This document shows positions 1 to 10,333 of a stretch of 64,000 nucleotides of DNA, piece after piece. How positions within the stretch are numbered: position 1 is the stretch's first letter; every line of letters begins with the position of its first letter. The stretch covers positions 310,001-374,000 of the forward strand of contig JAGYIR010000011.1 of the NCBI GenBank assembly GCA_018402525.1, written 5' to 3'. The notes below the pieces were generated by a model, which did not search any database, was not told where the DNA came from, and saw only the letters and a list, made by a program, of their open reading frames with translations. A program made the position numbers and the translations under genes. Source of the stretch: Crocinitomicaceae bacterium (lineage in GTDB: Bacteria > Bacteroidota > Bacteroidia > Flavobacteriales_D > Crocinitomicaceae).

Positions 1-1
1 A

Positions 2-76
2 GAAGTAAGTGCGGAAATATTGGCTTTAGATAAGGAGAGCGATGGTTTAATCATGGAAATTCTAAACCTGAACTAA
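2..76 (+). CDS. hsdM: Type I DNA methyltransferase, C-terminal end (partial)
   Basis: Only the last 24 codons lie in the window, ending at the TAA at 74-76. The peptide (ISAEILALDKE-like, ending in EILNLN) resembles the usual tail of HsdM, the adenine methylase subunit. The stop overlaps the hsdS start by one base (TAATG), which indicates translational coupling. The methylase identity rests on this short tail plus the hsdS gene directly downstream. Confidence 0.7.
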   Translation, partial: EVSAEILALDKESDGLIMEILNLN

Positions 77-1374
77 TGGAAGTAACAGCAAAAAATGCAA
101 CCTTTCAAAAATATCCTATCTACAAAGATACTGGTGTGGAATGGTTAGAGGAAATTCCTGAGAAGTGGGAGGTATTGCCATCCAAAAGATTCCATCAAGT
201 AAAAAAGAAATCGAATAGCAAAAGAGAATGTGATAATGTATTATCACTCACATTAAGAGGTGTTGTAAATAATGACCCTGATTCTCCAGAAGGAATGGTA
301 CCAAAAGATTATGGTACTTATCAAATATTTGATAAAAATAATTTAGTTTTTAAATTAATTGATTTAGAAAATGTAAAAACTAGCAGAGTTGGTATTGTTC
401 ACGAAAAAGGTATTATGAGCTCTGCATATATTAGATTGATAGTTGGCGATGAGAACTTTGCGAGGTATACCTATTACTATTTTTATAGCTTATATATTAA
501 TGAAGTATATAATAAACTTGGATCAGGTGTAAGATCTACACTTGGCCCATCAGACTTATTAAACATCCCTTACATTAAACCACCTCTCCAAGAACAAATC
601 ACCATTGCCCATTTCTTAGACGACAAAACCACCAAAATAGACCGTGTCATTGCCCAAAAACAACAAATGATTGCCTTGCTCAAAGAACGCAAGCAAATTA
701 TTATACAAAATGCGGTAACCAAAGGATTAGACCCAAATGCCAAAATGAAAGATAGCGGTGCGGTATGGATTGGGGAGATACCGGAGAGTTGGAGTTTTAT
801 TTCATTGAAGTATATACTCAAAGAGAGAAATGAAAGATCAGAAGAAGGAAAAGAACCAATTCTTATGATGAGCCAAGTTCATGGTTTGGTTATTCGTTCA
901 GACTTTCACGATAAAGCAGAAGTTGCTCAAACTACAGTAGGAAGTAAAATTGTCTATACAAATGACTTGGTGTTTAATAAGTTAAAAGCTCATCTTGGCG
1001 TCTTTTTCAAAAGCACAATACCGTTTAATGGTATAGTCAGCCCTGATTATGCAGTATATTATGGCAACGGCATGTTTAAAGACATGAAATATTTAGAACT
1101 GTTATTTAGGCACCCCGCCTACATCAGTCAATTTATTTGTAAGGCAACAGGAATTGTTGAAGGTTTAATCCGCTTATATACAAGCGAATTATTTAGTATT
1201 AAGGTTCCTGTTCCACCAATAAATGAACAAGAAAATATTTTAGCTTACATCGAAACCCAATCCGCCAAAATTGACAAGGCGATAAAACTGCAAGAGCAGC
1301 AGATTGAGAAAATAAAAGAGTTGAAAGCTACATTGATAGATGGGGCTGTGACGGGTAAAATAAAGATTTTTTAA
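76..1374 (+). CDS. hsdS: Type I restriction-modification specificity subunit
   Basis: This 432-aa protein is the DNA-recognition subunit that directs the HsdM and HsdR subunits to a bipartite target. It has two target-recognition halves. Each opens with a G-x-x-W-x-x-x-I-P-E-x-W motif (about residues 20-31 and 231-241). Each closes with a PP-x-x-EQ helix that runs into a coiled-coil spacer (about 172-215 and 378-425). The length and two-fold repeat are normal for HsdS, so it looks intact. The start ATG overlaps the hsdM stop. The next gene begins 11 bases after the stop, so all five hsd-region genes probably form one operon. Confidence 0.93.
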   Translation: MEVTAKNATFQKYPIYKDTGVEWLEEIPEKWEVLPSKRFHQVKKKSNSKRECDNVLSLTLRGVVNNDPDSPEGMVPKDYGTYQIFDKNNLVFKLIDLENVKTSRVGIVHEKGIMSSAYIRLIVGDENFARYTYYYFYSLYINEVYNKLGSGVRSTLGPSDLLNIPYIKPPLQEQITIAHFLDDKTTKIDRVIAQKQQMIALLKERKQIIIQNAVTKGLDPNAKMKDSGAVWIGEIPESWSFISLKYILKERNERSEEGKEPILMMSQVHGLVIRSDFHDKAEVAQTTVGSKIVYTNDLVFNKLKAHLGVFFKSTIPFNGIVSPDYAVYYGNGMFKDMKYLELLFRHPAYISQFICKATGIVEGLIRLYTSELFSIKVPVPPINEQENILAYIETQSAKIDKAIKLQEQQIEKIKELKATLIDGAVTGKIKIF

Positions 1375-1385
1375 TACATTAGATA

Positions 1386-3503
1386 ATGGACAGATACATA
1401 ACAAAACACATCAATAAACTGGTATTAGATCCTAATAATTATCGATTCATCGATAGTAAGGATTATACACTAGTGCCTGAAGAAAATATTGCTGAAGAAC
1501 GCATTCAAACCAGAACCTATAATTTACTCATAGGAAAGAATGAATCGCTTATCGAAGATTTGATTCTTAGTTTTAAGTCGAATGGCATCTTAAAACTGGA
1601 TCCTATCCAAGTGAAAACAATAGATGATGGAAGATTTTTAGTTGTTGAAGGAAACAGAAGGACTGCAGCTCTCAAGTATCTCTACAATGAATTCCTAAAA
1701 GGAAACGATGTAGGTGATTTAACCGAAACGGACTTTAAAAGTATAGAGATTGTTCAAATTTCTGATGAGCAGCCTATCCAGCATCTTATAACAATGGGTT
1801 TACATCATATTAGTGGAAAAAAGAAATGGAGTCCTGTAAATCAAGCCCAATTAGTTCACGACTTAAGGTTTAAGCACGGTTTAGAAGAAGAAGAGATATG
1901 CCGTAAACTGGCAATTACGAAGCATAATCTTCGCAGAAGTTTACGAGTTTTGGCGCTTATTGAATGTTACAAGGATTCGGATTTTGGTGATCAGTTTCAC
2001 ACCAATATGTATTCAGTTTTTGAAGAAATCATTAAGAATACCAAAGTGAAAAATTGGCTTGCATGGAATGATTTTGATTTAAAACCAGATCATCAAGAAA
2101 ATCTAGAAAACATATTCTCATGGATATCGAAAGAAGTTGTGGTGGATGAGGAAACCGATCAGAAAATAACTTATGAACCGATAATTACTAAAAGTCACGA
2201 GATTCGCGAGTTGTCGAAATTTATTGATGATGAAAAGGCGATAAATGAAATGGTTGAGGCGAGAAGCATTACCGCGGGTTTTGTATTAAGTGATGCCGTT
2301 GGTGAATCACGTCTTTTGAATGCTATAGATAACGTTGGGAAAGAGATTCAACAAGTGTTTAAGTTTAGCGAACACATGGCACAAGACGAATTTTCTAGGA
2401 TTGAAAACTTGAAGAATAAACTTGAGAAGTTATTGCCGAGCAACAACGCGTCAGTGGAAATTGTTCAGCGCAAAGCTTCTCTATATTTTAATGAAATTAA
2501 GTCACACTTTACAGATCTTCATATAACTAGTTATAGAAAGTTAGAAAATATTGACGTCAAACATTTAACAAGAGTTAATTTATTCGCTGGAGGAAATAAT
2601 ACGGGAAAAACATCCATTCTTGAATTAATCTTCCTTTTTACTCGTTTGAATACTATTCAAAGTCTCGTAGAATTGGAGAAGTTCCGGGGTCGCTTTTTTG
2701 GAGACTTTTCCTCACGCTGGTTTGATAAAGTATTTGTGAAAGAAATTAAATTGAGAGGCGAATTTAATGGTAAAGAATGTGAATTGCACATTTCAAAATT
2801 TGAAAGCGAAGAACCTTTTGAAAAAAGCCAATATTTAAATAGTATAATTTCGGAATCGCAAATTGAAGACGATTCCTTTTCTAGTACGATACATTTATTT
2901 GCAAATAAAGATCCAGAACTTTACTTTGAGAAGAATCAATTTCTCTGTGAAGCTACATTTAGCAGTCCATACAGATTTGACGATGATCTTCTAAGGCGTG
3001 CACATGGAAGAGCAGTAGAAGAGCAATATTTTGAAAGAATAATTGGATTCATACGTGAGAAAATGGATCCAAATATTCAAAAAATAGAGATGATTAATAT
3101 TGATGGGCAAAGCCGATTTATGGTTTCCGCATCAAATATCCAACATGCCATCGACATCACTAAATATGGAGAAGGGTTACAACGTGTTTTTGAAATCGCT
3201 CTTCTTATGGGATATAGTCGAAACGGAATAATATGTATTGATGAGCTAGATAGTGCACTTCACAAGAGTTTACTAATTGATTTTACAGCATTCATTCAAT
3301 CGATGGCGGTCGAATTTAATGTTCAAGTATTCTTAAGTACTCATAGCAAAGAGTGCATTGATGCCTTCGTAGAAAATGATTTTCCTGATGATGAGTTGAC
3401 AGCTTATTCCTTAACTGAAGATAATGGTAAAGTAGAATGTCGTTTTCTCGATGGAAACAAATTAAAGCGTTTAGTAGAGTCCATGAATATTGATATCCGA
3501 TAG
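1386..3503 (+). CDS. ParB-like domain fused to OLD/AAA-type ATPase, inside the hsd operon
   Basis: This is a 705-aa fusion. The N-terminal part resembles the ParB/Srx nuclease-like fold, with the EGNRRTAA box at about 88-95. It is followed by a ParB-like helix-turn-helix region at about 166-195. The C-terminal half is an SMC/OLD-type ATPase: Walker A GGNNTGKTS at 402-410, a signature-like KYGEG at about 594, Walker B IICIDE at 615-620 and a switch LSTHS at about 650-654. The gene lies between hsdS and hsdR and is three bases from a TOPRIM-like partner. ATPase plus TOPRIM partners inside type I loci recall RloA/RloB and PARIS AriA/AriB; the ParB-like front end is unlike AriA. It probably acts as a sensor or guard in phage defence, but this is inference. 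Confidence 0.8.
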   Translation: MDRYITKHINKLVLDPNNYRFIDSKDYTLVPEENIAEERIQTRTYNLLIGKNESLIEDLILSFKSNGILKLDPIQVKTIDDGRFLVVEGNRRTAALKYLYNEFLKGNDVGDLTETDFKSIEIVQISDEQPIQHLITMGLHHISGKKKWSPVNQAQLVHDLRFKHGLEEEEICRKLAITKHNLRRSLRVLALIECYKDSDFGDQFHTNMYSVFEEIIKNTKVKNWLAWNDFDLKPDHQENLENIFSWISKEVVVDEETDQKITYEPIITKSHEIRELSKFIDDEKAINEMVEARSITAGFVLSDAVGESRLLNAIDNVGKEIQQVFKFSEHMAQDEFSRIENLKNKLEKLLPSNNASVEIVQRKASLYFNEIKSHFTDLHITSYRKLENIDVKHLTRVNLFAGGNNTGKTSILELIFLFTRLNTIQSLVELEKFRGRFFGDFSSRWFDKVFVKEIKLRGEFNGKECELHISKFESEEPFEKSQYLNSIISESQIEDDSFSSTIHLFANKDPELYFEKNQFLCEATFSSPYRFDDDLLRRAHGRAVEEQYFERIIGFIREKMDPNIQKIEMINIDGQSRFMVSASNIQHAIDITKYGEGLQRVFEIALLMGYSRNGIICIDELDSALHKSLLIDFTAFIQSMAVEFNVQVFLSTHSKECIDAFVENDFPDDELTAYSLTEDNGKVECRFLDGNKLKRLVESMNIDIR

Positions 3504-3506
3504 ACT

Positions 3507-4334
3507 ATGAAGAGTAAAATAACAGCAGTACTCTGCGAAGGCCCACACGATGTTTTTTTTCTATCTAAATTATTGAAGTCAATTAATTTTAAGAAGTGTG
3601 AAGAAATTAAATTGAAAGATTTTCCACAGCCCATGGATCAGTTTTTGATTTCAGAAGCACAAAAATCTAATGTACAAGATGTAAATCTTACAGAAGTGAG
3701 GCAAGCTTTGTTGCCACATACTGTTCTAAAAAAGATTGATTCGGATGTTTACTTTTTCTTGTATGCCCTTGGAGGCGATTCTAGGTCTGATTTAAGAAAT
3801 AGAATATTGACAACGTTTGTAGATGCAACGCCTAAACCAGGTGAACTTACAGAGATATTCAATGACAGTAGCTTATCTGTAGCCTATTTTCTAGATGCGG
3901 ATGACATGGGAATTCCAACCCGAATAGATGAATTAAACAAAGAATTAAAAGCCATTTTCGGCGATATCGAGCCGATTGATGAAAACGGGAAAGTAATTGA
4001 GCATCACGGAATAGGTATTGGCGGATATATTTTTGCCGAAGAAGGTAAGGAAACTGGGAGGTTAGAAAATATCATTATTCCAATGATGCGAATTGATAAT
4101 GAAGTGATTTTTGACAATGCAACAATTTATATTGATAGTCACTTTGATAAAAGTCGAGTAAAGAAGGGCAATTTTAAAAAAGACAAATCCATTATCTCAG
4201 TTGCGGGTCAATTGCAAAGATCAGGATCATCAAACAACGTAGTGATTGACCACTCAGATTATATTACTAAACCAAAAATTGATTCACACCCTAGATGTCA
4301 GGAAATTGTTGATTTTTTTTCAAAGTTGATTTAA
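3507..4334 (+). CDS. TOPRIM-like protein, partner of the upstream ATPase
   Basis: This 275-aa protein carries the core TOPRIM signatures. There is a conserved Glu in a CEGPHD motif at about 10-15 after a hydrophobic first strand. A FLDADD motif lies near residue 129. The pattern fits the DUF3226/OLD-type TOPRIM group, which binds metal and in several defence systems is the nuclease effector. It starts three bases after the ATPase gene and ends two bases before hsdR, so it is almost certainly co-translated with both. I infer that it is the effector half of an ATPase-TOPRIM pair embedded in the restriction operon. It could instead be an accessory nuclease of the restriction complex. Confidence 0.7.
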   Translation: MKSKITAVLCEGPHDVFFLSKLLKSINFKKCEEIKLKDFPQPMDQFLISEAQKSNVQDVNLTEVRQALLPHTVLKKIDSDVYFFLYALGGDSRSDLRNRILTTFVDATPKPGELTEIFNDSSLSVAYFLDADDMGIPTRIDELNKELKAIFGDIEPIDENGKVIEHHGIGIGGYIFAEEGKETGRLENIIIPMMRIDNEVIFDNATIYIDSHFDKSRVKKGNFKKDKSIISVAGQLQRSGSSNNVVIDHSDYITKPKIDSHPRCQEIVDFFSKLI

Positions 4335-4335
4335 T

Positions 4336-7300
4336 ATGAAATCACAAACGAACGAACAGGCACTAGAAGCTGCCATAGAAAAAGCCTTAACAGGAACTTG
4401 CTTAGAAGAACTGAGCAGAGAAATGGATGCAGTAGCAGCTGAGCCGAGAGAACTCTACCGAAGTGGCAATGGATTTTTCATTGGTAAAGCGGATGATTTC
4501 AACCCGCAATATGCCTTAGACGAAACCCGATTTTGGAACTTCTTAGAAAGTACCCAAAAAGAAGAACTCGATAAGATAAAACGATCAACTGACTGGAAAC
4601 TTAAAATTTTGGAACGTTACGATCGTATGGTGAAGAAATACGGCATCCTGCGTTTGTTGCGTAAAGGCTTAGAGGTAGAAGATGCCCACTTTACATTGCT
4701 TTATCAATTACCCATGGCAAGCAGCAGCAATGCAGTAAAGGAGAATTTTGAGCTTAATGAATTTAGCGTAACTCGTCAAATACGCTACAATACCGAAAAC
4801 CAACGAGAAGAAATCGACATGGTGGTATTTGTTAATGGTTTATCCATTGCAACCCTAGAACTCAAAAATCAATGGACAGGTCAGAATGCCAAAGTACATG
4901 GCATCAAACAATACAAATACGACAGAGACATCAGACAACCTTTGCTTCAGTTTGGGCGCTGTATAGTTCATTTTGCAGTAGATACCGATGAAGTGTACAT
5001 GTGTACAAAGCTAGATGGAAGTAATTCATTTTTCCTGCCATTTAACAAAGGACACAACAACGGAAAAGGTAATCCACCCAATCCCTTTGGACATAAAACA
5101 GCTTATTTGTGGGAAGAAGTTTTTACACGAGAAAGCTTAGCGAACATCATCCAGCACTTTGTACGTTTTGATGGTAAAGCAAACGACCCTTTAAGCAAGC
5201 GAACACTATTTTTTCCGCGTTATCATCAAATGGATGTGGTACGTAAAATATTGGATCATGCATCCAAAAACGGAACGAATCAAACCTATTTAATTCAACA
5301 TTCAGCAGGTTCAGGAAAATCCAACTCAATCACCTGGGCTGCTTACCAATTAATAGAAACTTATCCCGAAAGAGAAGATTTGCCCGGCTCGAAGGGCATT
5401 CAAAACCCCTTGTTTGATTCAGTAATTGTAGTGACCGATAGAAGGTTATTAGATAAACAACTTCGAGAAAACATCAAAGAATTTTCAGAAGTGAAAAATA
5501 TAGTTGCTCCAGCATATTCATCCAAAGATTTAAAAGACAGCTTAGAGCAAGGCAAAAAAATAGTCATAACCACCATTCAGAAATTCCCATTCATTGTTGA
5601 TGGAATCGCAGATTTAAGCGATAAACGATTTGCTGTCATCATAGACGAAGCTCACAGTTCACAAAGTGGTACTGCAGCAGGCAAAATGAATCAAGCAATG
5701 GGAATGGGAGAAATGGAGGAAGAGGCGGAAGACGCACAAGATAAAATCTTAAAAGCAATGCAAGCCCGTAAAATGAAGGGCAATGCTTCTTACTTGGCAT
5801 TTACTGCAACTCCAAAAAACGCCACATTAGAACGCTTCGGCAGCAAACATGAAGACGGTTCTTTCAAACCCTTCCATTTGTATTCCATGAAACAAGCCAT
5901 TGAAGAAGGCTTTATTTTGGATGTGTTAGCAAATTATACCACTTACAAAAGCTACTATGAAATAGAAAAATCTATTGAAGACAATCCACTTTTCGATACC
6001 AAAAAAGCACAAAAGAAATTGCGTGCCTATGTGGAGCGGGATAAACGAACAATTGCTACTAAGGCAGAGATTGTGGTAGAACACTTTATAAGCAAGGTGT
6101 ATAATACCAAAAAGCTGAAAGGAAAAGCGAAAGGAATGGTGGTAACTCAAAATATTGAATCAGCCATCCGCTATTATTTAGCCATTAAAAACATTTTAGC
6201 CGATAAAGGCACTCCATTTAAAATAGCTATAGCATTTTCTGGTAAGAAAACGGTTGATGGTGTTGAATACACAGAAGGCGATTTGAACGGCTTTGCAGAA
6301 AAAGATACGCGAGACCATTTCGATTCAGACGAATACCGAATTTTGGTGGTAGCTAACAAGTACTTAACTGGATTTGATCAACCAAAGCTATGTACAATGT
6401 ATGTAGATAAAAAACTACAAGGAGTTCTGGCTGTTCAAGCGCTAAGCAGATTGAATCGTGCCGCAGATAAATTGGGAAAGAAAACAGAAGACTTATTTAT
6501 TCTCGATTTTTTCAACCAAGTGGACGAAATTAAAGACTCGTTTGACCCATTTTATACGGCAACCTCCCTGAGTGGTGCCACAGATATCAATGTGTTGCAC
6601 GAATTGAAAGGCACATTAGATGATGCAGCAGTTTACGAATGGTTGGAAGTAGAATCCTTTGTAGAAAAGTACTTTGACGGAGTAGATGCGCAACAACTCA
6701 GTCCTATTATTGACAAAGCAGCCAATCGCTTCAATCAGGAATTACAATTAGAAGACGACGAAAAGGCAGATTTCAAAATCAAGTCAAAACAGTTTGTGAA
6801 AATTTACGGTCAAATGGCTTCCATAATGCCATATGAGGTGCTAGATTGGGAAAAACTATTTTGGTTCTTAAAGTTCTTGGTGCCTAAGTTGATTGTGAAA
6901 ACAAAAGAAGATGAGCTGATTGATGAATTATTAGAATCAGTTGATTTATCAACTTATGGATTAGAGCGGACAAAATTGAATCATTCTATAGGTTTAGATG
7001 ATTCTCCTGCAGAACTAGACCCACAAAACCCAAATCCGAGAGGCGCGCATGGAGTAGATGAAGAAAAAGACCCATTGGATGAAATTATTCAATCATTCAA
7101 CGAAAGATGGTTTCAAGGATGGGACACGACACCAGAAGACCAGAGAGTAAAATTCATTTCATTAAGTAAACATATTCAAGCTCATCCAGACTATCAAACC
7201 AAAGTTGCCAACAACAAAGACGCTCAAAACCGTGATTTGGCATTCAAGAAAATCTTGGATGATGTTATGGGTCAACAAAGAAAAAAAGAACTTGAATTGT

Positions 7301-7389
7301 ACAAACTTTATGCAAAGGACGAATCATTTTACCAAGCATTATTTGATACCATGAAAAGAATGATTGAAGGAGGTAACAAATTAAGATAG
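4336..7389 (+). CDS. hsdR: Type I restriction endonuclease subunit R
   Basis: This 1017-aa protein is the motor and nuclease subunit that translocates and cuts DNA lacking the methylation mark. The N-terminal PD-(D/E)xK nuclease shows D161 and the ELK triad at 175-177. The superfamily 2 helicase motor follows, with Walker A SAGSGKS at about 323-329, the DEAH box at 436-439, the motif III FTATP near 490 and a C-terminal helicase half. The length is typical and no frameshift is seen. It is the last gene of the hsd operon, and a repeat shared with two downstream modules starts about 30 bases after its stop. Confidence 0.96.
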   Translation: MKSQTNEQALEAAIEKALTGTCLEELSREMDAVAAEPRELYRSGNGFFIGKADDFNPQYALDETRFWNFLESTQKEELDKIKRSTDWKLKILERYDRMVKKYGILRLLRKGLEVEDAHFTLLYQLPMASSSNAVKENFELNEFSVTRQIRYNTENQREEIDMVVFVNGLSIATLELKNQWTGQNAKVHGIKQYKYDRDIRQPLLQFGRCIVHFAVDTDEVYMCTKLDGSNSFFLPFNKGHNNGKGNPPNPFGHKTAYLWEEVFTRESLANIIQHFVRFDGKANDPLSKRTLFFPRYHQMDVVRKILDHASKNGTNQTYLIQHSAGSGKSNSITWAAYQLIETYPEREDLPGSKGIQNPLFDSVIVVTDRRLLDKQLRENIKEFSEVKNIVAPAYSSKDLKDSLEQGKKIVITTIQKFPFIVDGIADLSDKRFAVIIDEAHSSQSGTAAGKMNQAMGMGEMEEEAEDAQDKILKAMQARKMKGNASYLAFTATPKNATLERFGSKHEDGSFKPFHLYSMKQAIEEGFILDVLANYTTYKSYYEIEKSIEDNPLFDTKKAQKKLRAYVERDKRTIATKAEIVVEHFISKVYNTKKLKGKAKGMVVTQNIESAIRYYLAIKNILADKGTPFKIAIAFSGKKTVDGVEYTEGDLNGFAEKDTRDHFDSDEYRILVVANKYLTGFDQPKLCTMYVDKKLQGVLAVQALSRLNRAADKLGKKTEDLFILDFFNQVDEIKDSFDPFYTATSLSGATDINVLHELKGTLDDAAVYEWLEVESFVEKYFDGVDAQQLSPIIDKAANRFNQELQLEDDEKADFKIKSKQFVKIYGQMASIMPYEVLDWEKLFWFLKFLVPKLIVKTKEDELIDELLESVDLSTYGLERTKLNHSIGLDDSPAELDPQNPNPRGAHGVDEEKDPLDEIIQSFNERWFQGWDTTPEDQRVKFISLSKHIQAHPDYQTKVANNKDAQNRDLAFKKILDDVMGQQRKKELELYKLYAKDESFYQALFDTMKRMIEGGNKLR

Positions 7390-7418
7390 ATCTCTCTCGA
7401 ATTAAGTTTTAAAGAAAC

Positions 7419-7473
7419 GGAAAATCGGTCTTCTCTCCGTACTCACTTTATTCATAAAACATAAAAGCAAGTG
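7419..7473 (+). repeat. Module-end repeat, copy 1
   Basis: This stretch contains CGGTCTTCTCTCCGTACTCA followed by CTTTATTCATAAAACATA and AAGCAAGTG. Near-identical sequence occurs at 15225-15270 and 17667-17717. It lies just 3' of hsdR. The rest of the gap to 7711 holds the inverted repeat described next and no convincing gene. Confidence 0.85.
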
Positions 7474-7571
7474 TATACAAAGCCCTCTTTGGCACCTGAG
7501 CGGAGCCGATTTTAACTCTCTTGTTATAACCCCTATCGTGAATAAAATGTGTATGTCGGTAAATCTCGAAT

Positions 7572-7600
7572 TATTCATTTTGTCCTCCTCTAAATGAATA
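7572..7600. promoter_or_regulatory. Perfect 9-bp inverted repeat upstream of the Hsp70 operon
   Basis: TATTCATTT and AAATGAATA are perfect complements separated by 11 bases and lie 110 bases before the first gene of the dnaK-like operon. The geometry (9-11-9) is operator-like and comparable in shape, not in sequence, to CIRCE heat-shock operators. There is no T-run, so a terminator for hsdR is less likely. Confidence 0.4.
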
Positions 7601-7710
7601 TAATTCCAATTTTCTTGTTACTTTGTTACCTCAACGCATTTAAATCAATAAAAACAACATATTTATATAACTATTAAATAGTGGATAGTTAAAAGGGTAA
7701 TTTAACTTAA

Positions 7711-9429
7711 ATGAATCATATACTAAACAACCCATATCGCATTCTTGGATTACTTGTTGGATCAAAGGCTGCTCAACAAAATAGACAAGTTACAAGACTG
7801 AAAAAGTTTATTGAAGCTGAACAAGAACCTGAATCAGACTTTAGTTTCCCTGTCCTTGGATCAATTAATCGTTCTGTCGTTTTTATTGATTTGGCTGCTT
7901 CTCAAATTACCCTAGATACAGAAAAGATGTCAGCAAGCTTGTTTTGGTTTTATATAGGAAGTCCAATTACGGACGAACCTGCTTTCGAAAAATTAGCTGA
8001 TGGAAATTATGAAGAAGCAGGAGCAATTTGGTCAAAATTAACGTCAAAACATGATGTAACGTCTCGAAATGCTTCAGCATTTTGGAATCTTTCGACATTA
8101 TACTTATCCAAATATCAGAACAAAACAATTCTTGTTGACGAATTCGAATTAGGTTTGAAATTGAAGTTGAAATTCTTAGAAAGTGAATATTGGCATCTTT
8201 TGAAGGAACAAGCTACGGATGCAACATTTAAAATTTCAAAAGTAGAACTACAATTACTTTTTCTTAAAAATGTCTGTTTAGAAATTGCAAAACATGATGA
8301 CCTTTATTTCGATAATCTTCTTGAAATTGTAAGTCAAGAAGAATTTGAAGCAAAAGAAGAATTTTTAAAGTCTATTGTTCAGAAACCAATAGCAGAAATT
8401 GAAAAGCAAATTAATGCTTCAAAATCCAAGAGAAAGGCCAGCAAAGCTGTTGCTTTGAAATACGGTGAGAAATTATACCTTGAGACTGCAGAAAAATTGA
8501 AAATTATTTCAACGTTGTTGGGTAGATCGAATGTTAAATACATTTCAATTTCAGACAAGGTTTCTGATGAAATCCTCCAATGTGGAATTGACTATTTTTC
8601 ACATTATCGCGATTCGGCCACTGACCCTGGTCCTGAAGTAATAAAATTATTCAACGCAGCAAAAAGTAGGGCATTGGGTAATATTGCAAAACAGCGTTGT
8701 GCAGAAAATACTGAAAATTTGCAAGCATGGATTGACGACAAGCCGATGCGTGAAAAACAAACATTAGTTACAGCGGACTTAAAACTGTTAAAAAACCTTA
8801 TTGATGCATTTGAAGATCGCCAATCTTCAAACATAGGTAGTGCAGAAGCAATACTCAAAGAAGCAAAAAATTCACTTTCTAATCTGAAAAGAATCCTTGG
8901 TGCAAACGATGAACTTTATTTAGTAATTAGTACAAGGATAGCTGGAATTGCGCAAGGAATGTGTGTTTTCGAAATAAATCGATTGCAGCAAACAATTGAT
9001 AAAACATTAGATCAAGTTACCAAAATCGTACTAATTCTAAACTTAAAAGAGAAGGTTGATCAAGCATGGCAAGTAGTTATATCAATAGAAAATATGGATT
9101 TAAGTGATGAATTCAGATCACATTATTCCAGTAATCGGTCTTCGCTTAATGGTTTAAAAACTCAACTTGCAGGCATAAAAACTCCTTCTTCTAGTAGCTC
9201 AGGCGGCTGCTACATTGCCACAATGGCATATGGTGATTATGATCACCCACAGGTCAAGATTTTAAGAGAATTCAGAGATGAAAAATTATCTAAGTCTGCA
9301 TTTGGCAGATGGTTCATTAGAATATACTATCATTACTCACCCAAATTAGTTGTTAAGCTAAAAGACTCAACTGGAATAAATAAACTCATTCGCACCACAC
9401 TGAACTTAATCGTCAAATTAATAAAATAA
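7711..9429 (+). CDS. CFI-box C-terminal domain protein with J-like N-terminus
   Basis: This 572-aa protein opens with a short NPYRILGL motif, reminiscent of the start of DnaJ-type domains. The middle is a long, mostly helical region without a family I recognise, possibly TPR-like. It ends (from about residue 498) in a recognisable CFI-box type domain, [12 protein letters not shown] followed by LREFRDE and YYHYSP, after a serine-rich linker. Similar C-terminal domains occur on bacterial proteins linked to chaperone or AAA modules. It is the first gene of the operon, and its stop overlaps the next start by one base (TAATG). It is probably a co-chaperone or adaptor for the divergent Hsp70 two genes downstream; that role is inferred from context. 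Confidence 0.7.
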   Translation: MNHILNNPYRILGLLVGSKAAQQNRQVTRLKKFIEAEQEPESDFSFPVLGSINRSVVFIDLAASQITLDTEKMSASLFWFYIGSPITDEPAFEKLADGNYEEAGAIWSKLTSKHDVTSRNASAFWNLSTLYLSKYQNKTILVDEFELGLKLKLKFLESEYWHLLKEQATDATFKISKVELQLLFLKNVCLEIAKHDDLYFDNLLEIVSQEEFEAKEEFLKSIVQKPIAEIEKQINASKSKRKASKAVALKYGEKLYLETAEKLKIISTLLGRSNVKYISISDKVSDEILQCGIDYFSHYRDSATDPGPEVIKLFNAAKSRALGNIAKQRCAENTENLQAWIDDKPMREKQTLVTADLKLLKNLIDAFEDRQSSNIGSAEAILKEAKNSLSNLKRILGANDELYLVISTRIAGIAQGMCVFEINRLQQTIDKTLDQVTKIVLILNLKEKVDQAWQVVISIENMDLSDEFRSHYSSNRSSLNGLKTQLAGIKTPSSSSSGGCYIATMAYGDYDHPQVKILREFRDEKLSKSAFGRWFIRIYYHYSPKLVVKLKDSTGINKLIRTTLNLIVKLIK

Positions 9430-10325
9430 TGAGGAAAACCCTACTTGCAATACTTGTTGTTCTCGCAACAAATTCCTTTGCTCAAATCACGCAAACTGAT
9501 TTGGATAAAGAAATGAAAACTGTAGACAACAAAATCAGAAGTTTAAATTCAAAAAACGCTTCACTTGAAAATGAAGTTGGAACCCTCAAAACTCAACTTG
9601 ACGCGGCTCAGAAACAAATAGATGATCTTGAGTCCAAAACAGAGTCAAATAGTACGGCAATAAATGCCACTAGTGAAGAACTTGGTTTAAAAATTTCAAC
9701 AACTGAATCTACTACAAACCAAAAAATTACGGCTGTCGATCAATCGGTGAGTAAAAGTACATTATACAGTATAATTGGTGTTTTATTGGCTGTTCTTATC
9801 TCAGGTATTTTATACTTCCTTTTGAGCAAAAGACAAAAAGTTGATCGTTCAGATTTGATCGAAAAGCTCAGTAAAACTAAATCTTCACTTGAGGAAGGAT
9901 TGATCAAAGAATTTGGAAAACAAACGGAATTATTAGAAACACAAATCAAATTAATTGAAGGACAAAAATCAAACTCATCTGCTCCAGCTGCTGAAATTGA
10001 CCATTCATTAGCCTTGCGCGTTGCGGATGAAATTACGCTAATTGAAAGAAACATAAGTTTAATGGATTCTAGTGTTAAAGGACTTAAACAATTATCGAGA
10101 TCCGTGACAAAACTTCGTGATAATTTAATGGCAAACGGATACGAAATTCCTGAATTATTAGGTAAAAAATATGATCAAGGAATGAAGGTTATTGTAGTTA
10201 GTTCAATACCCGATGAAAGTATTGAAAAGGACCAAGAAATCATAACAAAAATTATTAAGCCTCAGGTTAATTATCAAGATAAGATGATTCAAACTGCGCA
10301 AATTGAAACTTTAAAGGGAATATAA
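9429..10325 (+). CDS. Exported coiled-coil protein with one membrane anchor
   Basis: This 298-aa protein has a signal peptide (residues 1-18, cut after SFAQ-like sequence). A periplasmic coiled coil rich in heptad leucine and isoleucine follows (about 22-105). One transmembrane helix at about 112-133 precedes SKRQK, and a mainly helical cytoplasmic tail ends the protein. The topology would link the cell envelope to the cytoplasmic Hsp70, whose gene starts eight bases later. I recognise no family. A sensor or anchoring role for the chaperone module is inference. Confidence 0.7.
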   Translation: MRKTLLAILVVLATNSFAQITQTDLDKEMKTVDNKIRSLNSKNASLENEVGTLKTQLDAAQKQIDDLESKTESNSTAINATSEELGLKISTTESTTNQKITAVDQSVSKSTLYSIIGVLLAVLISGILYFLLSKRQKVDRSDLIEKLSKTKSSLEEGLIKEFGKQTELLETQIKLIEGQKSNSSAPAAEIDHSLALRVADEITLIERNISLMDSSVKGLKQLSRSVTKLRDNLMANGYEIPELLGKKYDQGMKVIVVSSIPDESIEKDQEIITKIIKPQVNYQDKMIQTAQIETLKGI

Positions 10326-10333
10326 TAATAGCT

